Of a DNA stretch of 64,000 nucleotides, positions 18,611 to 27,434 are shown piece by piece. The translations under genes and the position numbers were made by a program. This DNA is from Chitinophagaceae bacterium. Lineage in GTDB: Bacteria; Bacteroidota; Bacteroidia; Chitinophagales; Chitinophagaceae. The notes beneath the pieces are model-generated. The model saw only the letters and a program-made list of their open reading frames with translations, had not been told where the DNA came from and ran no database searches. Positions within the stretch are counted from its first letter, which is position 1. Every line of letters begins with the position of its first letter. Location of the stretch: the NCBI GenBank assembly GCA_028288595.1, contig JAQBNK010000152.1, forward strand, positions 1 to 64,000. The letters run 5' to 3'.

Positions 18611-19987
18611 TTATTTAAAAAAATATTGAAATCTTAATCCATAAAAATTTACAACATCAGTAAACTGGTTGTTGCTGAGATAACTTTTACCGGCCAGTTG
18701 CAGGTAAGGTTCAACCTTTATAAGTCCTTTATAGAAAGGAGTCGCTGCATTAACGGATACAAAAAAAGACGGAACATATTTTCTTAAAGATGCTGCAGCG
18801 TTACCAGAGTACTGACCTGTATTTGTTACAGTGGTCTTACCAAATTGAAAGACATTTTCCATACCTGCTGAAGCACCAAAACTGTATTTTCGCATGTTAA
18901 TATCCCAACCCGCAATTAAAGGCATCTGGATATTATAATTGTTGGTTGAGATTTGCTGTTGTCCTATACTTGACCTTGAAATGAAAGAAGAAAATGAAGA
19001 AGCAGAACTGGCACTATTAACAACAAAAGAATCTTTATACACATGGTTAGTGGTCTGCGTTTTAAAGAAATAAAATGCTACACCGCTAAGGATATAAAAA
19101 TGGTTACCAGGTTTGTACCGAACCATAACGCCAATTCCTGCCCGCAGACTATTTTTTTGAGATGATGTAGTCTGGGTTGTACTATATCCCGTATTAGTTT
19201 GAGGCGCAGCAAAATCTTTATTTGAACCGCCGTCAGGAAAAATGGATGGTTGAAATGATACGCCGCTTACATCAATCAAAAAACCAATACTGAACTTCTT
19301 TCTTTTATTTATTATAATGAGAGGTGAAACTACAATTGCCGAATCGGAAGTAACCTGTTCATTTATCTTACTGGTAGTATTATTTTCAATATTGTCAGAC
19401 GAGGTTTTATAACTACTGCCAGGATTTAATTTTTCTACGACGGTAACAGACGACCCCGGTGCGGTAAACCCCTGATAGGTTTTTGTTGTATCAATACCAG
19501 TAAAATTTTTATTTTTATTTACATCATTGCGGATCACAACATCCAAACTTTTATCTTTTCTATTTTTCTGCGCATTGATAAGTACAGGTTGATTATGATT
19601 TTCCCCCGTAATGACTTTACTTATAAACTTATCTGCATTATTTTTTATCTGAACTTCGTTATTTTTCCTGGTATTCGCTACTGAAACTGAAGTATCTTTT
19701 TGCGTTGATATCTCTGCCTGCTTTTGTTTAAATTTTCCAGGGACCTGAATTCCAGATGTAACTATCTTATCATTATTCTTCTCATTATTCTTGTCATTGA
19801 ACACTGAAAAATACAGGTATGAAAAAATACCCGCCCCGGCCAGAGGTAATAACCACCAAAATATTATTCGTCGCCGTTGTTTTTTTCTCAACAAGTCGTT
19901 TTCAATGTTTTGCCAAACAACGTCTTCGGGCTGAAGCCTTAGCTCCGCCATTTTTTGGTTCATTTTATTTTCAAAACTGTCAGGCAT
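18611..19987 (-). CDS. anti-sigma-like inner-membrane protein with outer-membrane-barrel-like C-terminus
   Basis: A 458-residue protein with no signal peptide. A cytosolic N-terminus (1-38) carries the PEDVVWQNIENDLL segment seen in many Bacteroidota anti-sigma-like proteins. One membrane helix follows (about 41-61), then a long polar linker rich in Lys, Asn, Ser and Thr (about 65-230) and a beta-strand-rich domain ending in GLRFQYFFK, like an outer-membrane barrel. If correct, one chain crosses both membranes. It overlaps the upstream sigma gene by 8 nt, which supports an anti-sigma role. No canonical zinc anti-sigma motif is present. Confidence 0.7.
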   Translation of the reverse strand: MPDSFENKMNQKMAELRLQPEDVVWQNIENDLLRKKQRRRIIFWWLLPLAGAGIFSYLYFSVFNDKNNEKNNDKIVTSGIQVPGKFKQKQAEISTQKDTSVSVANTRKNNEVQIKNNADKFISKVITGENHNQPVLINAQKNRKDKSLDVVIRNDVNKNKNFTGIDTTKTYQGFTAPGSSVTVVEKLNPGSSYKTSSDNIENNTTSKINEQVTSDSAIVVSPLIIINKRKKFSIGFLIDVSGVSFQPSIFPDGGSNKDFAAPQTNTGYSTTQTTSSQKNSLRAGIGVMVRYKPGNHFYILSGVAFYFFKTQTTNHVYKDSFVVNSASSASSFSSFISRSSIGQQQISTNNYNIQMPLIAGWDINMRKYSFGASAGMENVFQFGKTTVTNTGQYSGNAAASLRKYVPSFFVSVNAATPFYKGLIKVEPYLQLAGKSYLSNNQFTDVVNFYGLRFQYFFK

Positions 19988-20534
19988 AACTAATTTTTTT
20001 TTGATCGTCGTTATATTTATTGATCCATGTTATCAAAAGGTTCCTTGCGCGCATGTATTGCGAACGGGATGTACCCTCACTAATTCCGAGCATACCTGCT
20101 ATTTCCACATGAGAATATCCCTCTATTGCATGCAGATTAAAAATAGTCTGGTAGCCCGATGGCAACTGGCGGATAAGTTCAGTAAGTTGTTTTGTATCCA
20201 GCTTAACGGATGGATTTTCGTCGGAAACCTTATGCATTACTTCATCCTTCATTAACATGTCTGACTGGTATCGCTGGTTCTTTTTTAAATAAGCAAGAGC
20301 GGTATTAATCATGATCCGTCTTATCCATGCACCCAGGTCCCCTTCCTTGCGGTACTGGTGCAGGAACTGGAAAACTTTTATAAATCCTTCCTGCAGAATA
20401 TCCTGCGCATCGTGAAGTGACTTTGTATAGCGAAAACAAACACCCAGCATTACCGGTGCAAACGTATCGTATAACTGCTTTTGCGCAGTTATTTTCCCTT
20501 TCAGGCATTCTTTTATCAGTTCCGCTTCCTTCAT
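19980..20534 (-). CDS. ECF-type RNA polymerase sigma factor
   Basis: A 184-residue sigma-70 family protein with only regions 2 and 4. Region 2 is seen in CFRYTKSLHDAQDILQEGFIKVFQ and RKEGDLGAWIRRIMINTAL (parts: DAQDILQEGFIKVF); region 4 in LPSGYQTIFNLHAIEGYSH and EIAGMLGISEGTSRSQ, the DNA-reading helix. It heads a four-gene reverse-strand operon whose other products are envelope proteins, so it probably controls an envelope response. It is divergent from bioA. Confidence 0.92.
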   Translation of the reverse strand: MKEAELIKECLKGKITAQKQLYDTFAPVMLGVCFRYTKSLHDAQDILQEGFIKVFQFLHQYRKEGDLGAWIRRIMINTALAYLKKNQRYQSDMLMKDEVMHKVSDENPSVKLDTKQLTELIRQLPSGYQTIFNLHAIEGYSHVEIAGMLGISEGTSRSQYMRARNLLITWINKYNDDQKKISYA

Positions 20535-20623
20535 CCGGTTATGGGCTGATGCATAATTACATTAAACCGTTGCATTTGGAATTGAAAAAATTAGAAATTC
20601 CTCAAACGATATTACTTTGCCGC

Positions 20624-21898
20624 ATGAACCTGGCAGAAAAAGATAAAAAGTTTGTATGGCATCCTTTCACCCATCAAAAATCAATGGCTGATCCCATAGC
20701 TATCGTAAAAGGAAAAGGCAGCCTTTTGTTTGATGAAAAAGGAAATTCTTACATAGATGCGATCAGCAGCTGGTGGGTAAATATTCACGGGCATGCCCAT
20801 CCGTATATTGCCGAAAAGATTTACCAGCAGGCACTTACATTAGAGCAGGTAATTTTCGCTGGTTTCACACATGAACCAGCGGTTACACTTGCAGAAAAAT
20901 TAATTGAACATCTTGGTTCATCATTTCATAAAATATTTTATAGCGATAATGGTTCTACCTCAACGGAGGTCGCGATAAAAATGGCATTGCAATATTGGTG
21001 GAACCAGGGTTTTGCAAAGAAAAAAAGGATCATTGCATTTAAGAATAGTTATCATGGTGATACATTCGGAGCAATGAGCGTAAGTGATAGAAGTGTTTTT
21101 ACAATGGCATTTCATGAGTTACTGGTTGAAGTAATTTTTATCGATGCACCCACTTCAGCCAATATTTCAACAATATCTCAGATCATAGCAGAACATGCCG
21201 GCGAAACTGCGGCTATCATTTTTGAGCCGCTTGTACAAGGCGCTGGCGGTATGCTGATGCATGATGCCGAAGCGCTGAGCGAATTAATTCTGGTTTGTAA
21301 AAAAAATTCGGTCATTTGTATAGCAGATGAGGTAATGACAGGCTTTGGGCGAACAGGGACATTCTTTGCATTCCAACAATTAACAGAGCAACCAGATATT
21401 ATTTGCCTGAGTAAAGGTCTTACGGGCGGTACCATGGCACTTGGAGTGACGGCCTGTAATGAAAATATTTATGAAGCATTTGTGAGTGACGATAAATTGA
21501 AAACGTTTTTTCATGGCCATTCATTTACGGCCAATCCTTTGGCTTGTACTGCAGCAATAGCAAGTATGGAAATTTTTGAGAATGAAAATGTAATTGACAA
21601 AATTAAACAGATAGAGAACTGGAATAACCAGGTAATTGAAGAAATACAAAAACATCGGCTTGTAAAAAACCCCAGGATTTGCGGAACCATCCTCGCATTT
21701 GAAATTGATAAAGGGAAGAACGAATATTTAAATGATATCTCGACAGTCTTTACAACTATGGCGCTGGAGAGAGGCGTTTATTTAAGGCCACTTGGAAATA
21801 CTTTTTACTGGATGCCCCCTTATTGTATCAGCGAGGAAGAATTGGATCGAATAAAAAATGTAACAATCGAAATATTGAATAAAATAGCTACGGTGTAG
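20624..21898 (+). CDS. bioA: adenosylmethionine-8-amino-7-oxononanoate aminotransferase BioA
   Basis: A 424-residue PLP enzyme of biotin synthesis that converts KAPA to DAPA with S-adenosylmethionine as amino donor. Class III aminotransferase features: WHPFTHQ near the N-terminus, ISSWWVNIHGHAHP, SDNGSTSTEVA, the acidic DEVMTGFGRTG and the PLP lysine in LSKGLTGG; the WHPFT and SSWW motifs are typical of BioA. The open frame runs 69 codons further upstream but crosses the sigma gene; ATG 20624 fits the family length. A TTACTTTG -7-like box lies just before it (20612-20619). No other bio gene is in the window. Confidence 0.93.
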   Translation: MNLAEKDKKFVWHPFTHQKSMADPIAIVKGKGSLLFDEKGNSYIDAISSWWVNIHGHAHPYIAEKIYQQALTLEQVIFAGFTHEPAVTLAEKLIEHLGSSFHKIFYSDNGSTSTEVAIKMALQYWWNQGFAKKKRIIAFKNSYHGDTFGAMSVSDRSVFTMAFHELLVEVIFIDAPTSANISTISQIIAEHAGETAAIIFEPLVQGAGGMLMHDAEALSELILVCKKNSVICIADEVMTGFGRTGTFFAFQQLTEQPDIICLSKGLTGGTMALGVTACNENIYEAFVSDDKLKTFFHGHSFTANPLACTAAIASMEIFENENVIDKIKQIENWNNQVIEEIQKHRLVKNPRICGTILAFEIDKGKNEYLNDISTVFTTMALERGVYLRPLGNTFYWMPPYCISEEELDRIKNVTIEILNKIATV

Positions 21899-22379
21899 TT
21901 TCTGCTACCCGCTTTAAATTTTCAAGACTGCGCTTCATTGTCTCACCCATCATTTTATCATTAAAAATGGACGCGAATTTTTCCCAGGGATACCATTTTA
22001 CTTTTTGTTCAAACACCCATTCAACCATCGTATTGTTTTGACCGGGTTCTTTCAACAGGTAAAAAACAGCAACCTGGTTATTACCAGAAGCATTTATCCA
22101 GCTAGTGGTGAAGCTGGTGTCTGTTATGCCCACAAACTGGACGGTATTGTTACCAATTTCAACTTGTGTATCGTTCCCGGTAATAGCGACGCCAGTATCC
22201 GTAGCCAGCCATTGCGTCCATCCTGCAAAATTAAACACATATGGTTTGATAGTACCTGCAGGTTTGCTGATAGTTATGGTTCGGCTTACATAAACGCGTG
22301 AAGGAATTAATGAAGAGATAATTAGTAATATCCCTCCAAAAATAATAATACTGATAACGGCTAATTTTATTAAACGCAT
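21888..22379 (-). CDS. SRPBCC-family (polyketide cyclase-like) membrane-anchored protein
   Basis: About 163 residues from MRLIKLAV: one N-terminal membrane helix (5-27), then a START/SRPBCC-like domain with SRTITISKPAGTI at the start, a central FTTSWINASG, MVEWVFEQKV, and the closing helix MGETMKRSLENLK. Such domains form a hydrophobic ligand pocket; ligand unknown. The open frame extends seven codons upstream into the permease stop, but ATG 22379 sits 2 nt from that stop and looks like a coupled start. Its 3' end overlaps bioA by 11 nt. Confidence 0.8.
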   Translation of the reverse strand: MRLIKLAVISIIIFGGILLIISSLIPSRVYVSRTITISKPAGTIKPYVFNFAGWTQWLATDTGVAITGNDTQVEIGNNTVQFVGITDTSFTTSWINASGNNQVAVFYLLKEPGQNNTMVEWVFEQKVKWYPWEKFASIFNDKMMGETMKRSLENLKRVAETTP

Positions 22380-22380
22380 A

Positions 22381-23496
22381 CTATTCCCATTTAAAAACAC
22401 GGGTTGCTACTGCATAAACTGCAACTCCCCAGATTGCAAGAACTCCCAATTCTTTCCAGCAACTTGCGAGGCTTGCTCCTTCGAAGGCAATGTTTCGCAT
22501 TGCCGTATTAAAATGAGTTAATGGAAGTACCCTGCATAAGGGTTGCAGCCAGGATGGGAAAGCTTCAACAGGAAAAAATGTCCCCGATAAAAGAAATTGA
22601 GGCAAGGTTACGAGGTTGGCAAAAGGAGGAATAGTACTTTCATTTTTAGCAAGGCCGCTTACAATAAAACCAAAGCCCATAAATACAATCAGCGCCAGGA
22701 AACTAAGCGCCATAATATCGAGGAAAGTTCTCAGGCCGTGAACTAAAGTAAAATGAAAGGCAAGATTTCCGATACCAATAATGATGATGGCTGTAAGCAT
22801 TTGAAAAATTACACGGCTAATTGCTTCGCCTAACACAATATAAGAACGACGGATAGGTGTTGCGTAAAATCTTTTTAAAACGAGTTGCTGTCGTAAATTG
22901 AAAAATAAAAATGCAACCCCAAATACACCGGAACTTAATAATGAAAATCCTAATTGCCCGGGTAAAATAAAATCGATTGTACGGTAAGCTCTGCCGGGTA
23001 CTTTTTGAATATCAGGATTAATTGATGCAACCGTAGGCGCATCAGGATAAACGCTCTGATTTAGCTGACTGATAATACTCGTTAAAATATTATTCCTGAA
23101 AATTGAAAGGTTTTGCGGATTTACCGCTTCCGAACTTTTCAGATTTATGGTATATGCGGTTTTAGAATTGGTATTTTTTTGAATATTAAGAATCGCCAGT
23201 ATCCGTCCTCTTTCAAGATCTTTGTTTGTTTCTGGTATCGATTTATTTATGATTTTAATAGCAGGGATCTTTTTAATTACCTGGTACACCGGGTTTATTG
23301 TGTCAGAAGCCGGATCAAAAGCCACTTTAAAAGACAATCCACCTTCATTCCCGATAAAGCCAAATACCAAAATAAAGATCATTGGAAAAGCTATACCGAA
23401 TATAACAGCAGAAGGGCTGCGAAAAATAGCTTTAAGGCTGCCCTTCGAAATGGCGAGCATGGCCCTTAACTGGCTGTAATTTCTCATAATGCGCAA
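22381..23496 (-). CDS. ABC-2 type transporter permease
   Basis: A 371-residue inner-membrane protein with one N-terminal helix (about 28-48), a large periplasmic domain (about 50-190), and five C-terminal helices (about 195-370), the layout of ABC-2/YhfP or DrrB-like exporters. The segment LPGQLGFSLLSSGVFG and the loop FARYYATP-like KRFYATPIRRS are typical. No ATP-binding subunit gene lies next to it, so its ATPase must be encoded elsewhere. Substrate unknown. MRNYSQ three codons in (23487) is an alternative start. It is divergent from the Xre-RES pair. Confidence 0.85.
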   Translation of the reverse strand: MRIMRNYSQLRAMLAISKGSLKAIFRSPSAVIFGIAFPMIFILVFGFIGNEGGLSFKVAFDPASDTINPVYQVIKKIPAIKIINKSIPETNKDLERGRILAILNIQKNTNSKTAYTINLKSSEAVNPQNLSIFRNNILTSIISQLNQSVYPDAPTVASINPDIQKVPGRAYRTIDFILPGQLGFSLLSSGVFGVAFLFFNLRQQLVLKRFYATPIRRSYIVLGEAISRVIFQMLTAIIIIGIGNLAFHFTLVHGLRTFLDIMALSFLALIVFMGFGFIVSGLAKNESTIPPFANLVTLPQFLLSGTFFPVEAFPSWLQPLCRVLPLTHFNTAMRNIAFEGASLASCWKELGVLAIWGVAVYAVATRVFKWE

Positions 23497-23547
23497 AACT
23501 ATTGTTTAATATTTCAAAAAAAATAAGAAGAATTTTAATAAGTCAAA

Positions 23548-23578
23548 GACAAATGTCGTAAATTTGGAGACAAGTGTC
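23548..23578 (+). promoter_or_regulatory. Xre-RES promoter with twin palindromic operators
   Basis: A perfect -7 box TAAATTTG (23559-23566) sits between two 10-bp palindromes, GACAAATGTC (23548-23557) and GACAAGTGTC (23569-23578), whose centres are 21 bp (two helical turns) apart. Occupancy by the antitoxin would block RNA polymerase. Type II antitoxins commonly autoregulate this way; binding here is inferred. Confidence 0.75.
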
Positions 23579-23584
23579 TTTTCT

Positions 23585-24010
23585 ATGAAAAAGAAAGCTA
23601 AAGATCAAACCAGCAAGGTAGAAGAGCCAATGGCTGTTTACCGTACCGTAAAGAAAATACCATCGGTTGCAGATTTTAATTACAGGCAATTCGAAAAAAT
23701 CGCAGGTGTACTTCCGTTCTCTCAAAAAGAATGGGCCTATATGCTTCATCTCTCCGAAAGAACATTACAACGTTATGCAAAAGACAGTAAGCATTTTGAA
23801 GGTATTTATGTAGACCGCATCCTTCACATAAAAAAACTTATAGACATGGGTCTGTCGGTTTTTAAAACTCCCGAAGCGTTATATAACTGGCTGAAGCAGG
23901 ATAAAGTTGTATTGGGCCATCATTTAAATTTCGAGTCGCTCCAAACTACGCAGGGCATCCAGGATACCATAGACGAAATTGGCAGAATTCAACATGGTAT
24001 ATACATATGA
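23585..24010 (+). CDS. Xre/MbcA/ParS-type antitoxin
   Basis: A 141-residue antitoxin. The N-terminal half holds a helix-turn-helix-like region (PFSQKEWAYMLHLSERTLQRYAKD; key part LSERTLQRYAKD), the C-terminal half the DUF2384 toxin-binding domain (IKKLIDMGLSVFKTPEALYNWLK in outline). It neutralises the RES toxin and probably represses its own promoter. ATG 23585 is chosen over a TTG at 23564, which lies inside the promoter and second palindrome. The stop overlaps the toxin start by 4 nt (ATGA), giving coupled translation. Confidence 0.92.
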   Translation: MKKKAKDQTSKVEEPMAVYRTVKKIPSVADFNYRQFEKIAGVLPFSQKEWAYMLHLSERTLQRYAKDSKHFEGIYVDRILHIKKLIDMGLSVFKTPEALYNWLKQDKVVLGHHLNFESLQTTQGIQDTIDEIGRIQHGIYI

Positions 24011-24459
24011 TCTCTTTATTCCGGTTTTCGCCGGCAGCATTTAATGAAGATATCAGCGGAGACGGGGCCAGGAAATTTGGTGGACGATGGAACAGTAAAG
24101 GATATCCCGTTGTTTATACGAGCACCACTATATCTCTTGCATTAGTTGAACTATTAATTCATGCGATCTCAGCCGATCACATTAAATCCAATCATTTATT
24201 ACATATCCATCTTCCTGAAATTACTGCACAGGAAATAAAACTTTCATCACTAAAAAAAAATTGGGTTCAGGATTTTGAATACACTCAATTTATTGGAGAT
24301 GGTTTCCTGCGTGAAAAATCATCTCTCCTGCTTAAAATTCCTTCAGCAGTTATTCCTTCAGAAAATAACCTGCTCATCAATCCCTTGCATCCCGACTTTA
24401 AAAAGATCAAACAGGTATCCAGCGAAAGCTTTGTTTTTGACACAAGGTTATTCAAATAA
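24007..24459 (+). CDS. RES-domain toxin (NAD+-degrading)
   Basis: A 150-residue RES-family protein. Defining residues are present: an early Arg (SLFRFSP), GARKFGGRWNSKG, YTSTTISLALVELL (Ser and Glu of the RES set) and the late ENNLLINPLHPDF. RES toxins such as MbcT and those of Xre-RES systems break down NAD+ by hydrolysis or phosphorolysis. It follows its antitoxin with a 4-nt overlap; the order antitoxin first is normal for this type. It ends one base before convergent sppA. Confidence 0.93.
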   Translation: MISLFRFSPAAFNEDISGDGARKFGGRWNSKGYPVVYTSTTISLALVELLIHAISADHIKSNHLLHIHLPEITAQEIKLSSLKKNWVQDFEYTQFIGDGFLREKSSLLLKIPSAVIPSENNLLINPLHPDFKKIKQVSSESFVFDTRLFK

Positions 24460-26211
24460 TTACCTGAACTGTAAAGAGAATGGGAGTCTTGCCTGTGGAG
24501 TACCAAAGAGGGCCTGCACTTTTTTCATTTGCTGAAGTAGGTTATATGGTTGTTCACCAATTTCTTTTTTTATTTGGGCTGAAGCAACAGATTTATCAGA
24601 CGAAGTACCGAATACCTGGTCGAAGAGTCCGCGCTTTTCAGGATATTCTTTTAACTTATAAGTTTTCAACTTTGCCATTTTTGCAGCAGCATTAATGGCA
24701 TCATCCAGGTTTCCTGTTCTGTCTACCAATCCAAGTTGAACAGCCTGTGTGCCGGACCAAACCCTGCCCTGACCAATACTATCAACATAAGCTACTTGTT
24801 TTTTTCTGCCCTGTGCCACCCTGCTTTTGAAAGTATTATAAATAGAATCAATAGATGATTGAATGAATTGTTTTTCGACATCCGTCAGAGACCGGGTGAT
24901 GGTTCCCATATCAGCGTATGGATCAGTTTTAACTCCGTCTGCAGTAATTCCCAGTTTATTAGCAAAGAAAGAATGCATATCCGGAATTATTCCAAACACA
25001 CCAATAGAACCTGTTAGCGTGCCGGGATCGGCAAAGATCGAATCTGCTGCACACGAAATATAATACCCACCTGAAGCGGCATAATCACCCATACTTACAA
25101 TAAAAGGTTTTGCTTTCCTCGCCAGTACAACTTCTCTCCAGATATCATCACTTGCTATGGAACTTCCGCCGGGAGAATTCACCCGAAACACAATTGCCTT
25201 AACAGAATTATCGAGCCGTGCAGTACGAATCAGCTTAACAAATTGATCGCCGCCGATCTGCCCCTTCTCACCTTTACCGCCAACAATTTCACCTTCAGCA
25301 AAAATCAAAGCGATCCTGCCCTGCCCCGCCGGTTTAAAATCAGCGGACTTCGCGTATTTACTTAATGAAAGAAAATTGATCTTATTTAAAGAAGATTCTT
25401 TAACCCAGCGCTGAATTTCAGTTTTTACTTCATCATCATATTTCAATCCGTCTACCAGTCTGTTTGAAAGCGCATCACCAGCTGTTCTTACAGCACCTTT
25501 TTGGGCAAGCATGCTAAGTGTTGCAGTATCAATATGGCGTGAAGATGCTGTGTGAAGAAGTAGCTGTGTTCTCATATCAGCCAGCAATGCCGTCATTTGC
25601 TCACGGTTAGCGGCTGTCATCTGGGTTTCACGCAAAGGTTCTGTAGCGCTTTTAAATTTTCCTGCGTAAAATATTTGTGGTTTGATCTCGAGTTTATCAA
25701 GCAGATTTTTAAAGAATAACATATCAACTGCAAATCCCTGCCATTCTACTCCACCTTGCGGATGGCAGTAAACCTTATCCGCAATACTTGCAACATAGTA
25801 GGCAGACTGGCTCACCGTTTCACCATAGGCAACGATGAATTTACCGCTGTTTTTAAAGTCTTTTAATGCTTGCCGTATTTCTTCCGAAGCAGCAAAACCA
25901 TTCATATTTTCACTGGCACGGATATAAATACCTTTAACGTCTGCATTGGTTTTTGCGTGATTGATCATCCGAACCACCTCGTACAATCCTGGATTTTCTT
26001 CACGGCCTGAAAATGAACTTAAAGGATTTTCTTCTGCCTGTTCAGCATAATGGGTGGAAAGATCAACTACGATAACCGCGTTTTTACCAATAGAAGGTTT
26101 ATCTGGCTGAGCCGCCGCACCAATGATCCAGATAGTGATTATCACTCCTAAAAAACAAAAAACAAACAGCGCCAGGAAAGAGGCGAAAAATATTTTAAAA
26201 AAGCTTCTCAT
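24460..26211 (-). CDS. sppA: signal peptide peptidase SppA, long (67 kDa) form
   Basis: A 583-residue inner-membrane protease with one N-terminal helix (about 5-30). It has the tandem S49 domains of the long SppA: the first contributes the general-base Lys in YAGKFKSATEPL (about residue 190), the second the nucleophile Ser in DYAASGGYYIS (about residue 380). SppA forms a periplasmic tetramer that degrades cleaved signal peptides. A -7-like box TAATTTCG lies on the reverse strand at 26239-26232. It is monocistronic and convergent with the RES toxin gene without a spacer. Confidence 0.95.
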   Translation of the reverse strand: MRSFFKIFFASFLALFVFCFLGVIITIWIIGAAAQPDKPSIGKNAVIVVDLSTHYAEQAEENPLSSFSGREENPGLYEVVRMINHAKTNADVKGIYIRASENMNGFAASEEIRQALKDFKNSGKFIVAYGETVSQSAYYVASIADKVYCHPQGGVEWQGFAVDMLFFKNLLDKLEIKPQIFYAGKFKSATEPLRETQMTAANREQMTALLADMRTQLLLHTASSRHIDTATLSMLAQKGAVRTAGDALSNRLVDGLKYDDEVKTEIQRWVKESSLNKINFLSLSKYAKSADFKPAGQGRIALIFAEGEIVGGKGEKGQIGGDQFVKLIRTARLDNSVKAIVFRVNSPGGSSIASDDIWREVVLARKAKPFIVSMGDYAASGGYYISCAADSIFADPGTLTGSIGVFGIIPDMHSFFANKLGITADGVKTDPYADMGTITRSLTDVEKQFIQSSIDSIYNTFKSRVAQGRKKQVAYVDSIGQGRVWSGTQAVQLGLVDRTGNLDDAINAAAKMAKLKTYKLKEYPEKRGLFDQVFGTSSDKSVASAQIKKEIGEQPYNLLQQMKKVQALFGTPQARLPFSLQFR

Positions 26212-26272
26212 TGTGTTTTCAAACTAAAAGGACGAAATTAAAGATATTTACCAGCTAGTTATTTACCAATTT

Positions 26273-26764
26273 ATGAATAGTGCATACCTGCTGATAGGCG
26301 GCAATATAGGTAACCGTTTGGATAACCTCGTAAAAGCAGGTGATTTAATTGAAGCGGTTTGCGGTTCCATTCTTCAACAATCATCGGTTTATGAAACTGC
26401 GGCGTGGGGAAATACTAACCAGCCTTCTTTCTTCAACCAGGCATTGCATATTCATAGTTTTCATTCTCCCGAAGAGCTTATAGCCCGTACCTTGAATATT
26501 GAACTGGAAATGGGCAGGGAGAGAAATGAAATGATGGGCCCCCGCACAATAGATATAGATATTTTATTTTATAATCAAATCGTTCTCGAAACAAAACTAA
26601 TTACCATTCCTCATCCCAGGCTGCATTTAAGAAATTTTGTTTTGATCCCGTTGAATGAGATCGCCGCTGGATATGTTCACCCTGTTTTTAAGAAAACTAT
26701 TCAGGAATTGCTGAATGAATGTCCCGATCCACTTGATGTGCATAAAATATCATCCACTAACTAA
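26273..26764 (+). CDS. folK: HPPK, 6-hydroxymethyl-7,8-dihydropterin pyrophosphokinase
   Basis: A 163-residue folate-pathway enzyme transferring pyrophosphate from ATP to 6-hydroxymethyldihydropterin. Family motifs are clear: LLIGGNIGNRLDNL at the N-terminus, SSVYETAAWG, and the metal/ATP motif GPRTIDIDILFY followed by IPHPRLHLRNFVLIPL. Length is normal for HPPK. It is the first gene of a forward run with a deoxynucleoside kinase and an MFS protein, although the next gene has its own promoter-like box. Confidence 0.96.
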   Translation: MNSAYLLIGGNIGNRLDNLVKAGDLIEAVCGSILQQSSVYETAAWGNTNQPSFFNQALHIHSFHSPEELIARTLNIELEMGRERNEMMGPRTIDIDILFYNQIVLETKLITIPHPRLHLRNFVLIPLNEIAAGYVHPVFKKTIQELLNECPDPLDVHKISSTN

Positions 26765-26774
26765 TACGAGCTTT

Positions 26775-26782
26775 TAATTTTG
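26775..26782 (+). promoter_or_regulatory. -7 promoter box of the deoxynucleoside kinase gene
   Basis: TAATTTTG matches TANNTTTG exactly and lies 11 nt after folK and 10 nt before the kinase ATG, so the predicted leader is only about 6 nt. No good -33 TTG is seen at the right spacing. Confidence 0.5.
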
Positions 26783-26792
26783 GCCAGTTGAA

Positions 26793-27425
26793 ATGAAATA
26801 TCAATTTATCACCGTTGAAGGAAATATTGGCGCAGGGAAAACTACCTTATCTCATTTGCTTGCCGAAAAATTAAATGCCAGGCTCATTCTTGAACAATTT
26901 GCCGACAATCCGTTCCTTCCAAAATTTTACGAAAATCCACAGCAATATGCTTTCCCGCTAGAGCTTTTCTTTTTGGCGGAACGCTACAAACAATTGAAAG
27001 ATATGATCCATAAACAGGAACTGTTTCAATCGGTTACTGTATCCGATTATCTTTTTACAAAATGTCTTCTGTTTGCAAAAGTGAATTTACCACAGGAAGA
27101 ATTCAGGCTTTACCAAAAATTATTCGAGATCATTCACCAGCAACTTTTATTTCCGGATATCCTGATCTACCTGCATGCACCTGTATCGCGGCTGCAATCG
27201 AATATCCGCAAACGCCAGCGTGAGTATGAACAGAAAATACCCGATGATTATTTGTTCAGCATCCAGGAAACATACACCAGTTATATTAAAGAGCACAATA
27301 TAAAAACCTTGTTTATAGATGCCAGTAATGCAGACTTCATCAATGATCCGTCGCATGTTCAAATAATCATGGATGCATTGGAAAAAGATTATGGTGATGG
27401 GCAGCATTATATTACGCTTCCATAA
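26793..27425 (+). CDS. deoxynucleoside kinase
   Basis: A 210-residue P-loop kinase of the deoxyguanosine/deoxyadenosine kinase family (purine/pyrimidine salvage to dNMP). Visible motifs: Walker A EGNIGAGKTTLS at residues 7-18, the substrate-binding LILEQFADNPFL, SDYLFTKCL with the D-R/Y-S-like motif, and the LID arginines in SNIRKRQREYEQ. It lies between folK and an MFS gene; the folK-kinase pairing is frequent in Bacteroidota. Nucleoside preference cannot be decided from sequence alone. Confidence 0.92.
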   Translation: MKYQFITVEGNIGAGKTTLSHLLAEKLNARLILEQFADNPFLPKFYENPQQYAFPLELFFLAERYKQLKDMIHKQELFQSVTVSDYLFTKCLLFAKVNLPQEEFRLYQKLFEIIHQQLLFPDILIYLHAPVSRLQSNIRKRQREYEQKIPDDYLFSIQETYTSYIKEHNIKTLFIDASNADFINDPSHVQIIMDALEKDYGDGQHYITLP

Positions 27426-27434
27426 AATATTATC

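Noticed and set aside
20417-20623. Upstream extension of the bioA frame
   Set aside because: It overlaps the reverse-strand sigma gene and has no BioA-like residues; the family begins at ATG 20624.
22381-23496. Complete ABC transporter
   Set aside because: Only the permease is present; no ATP-binding subunit gene is adjacent.
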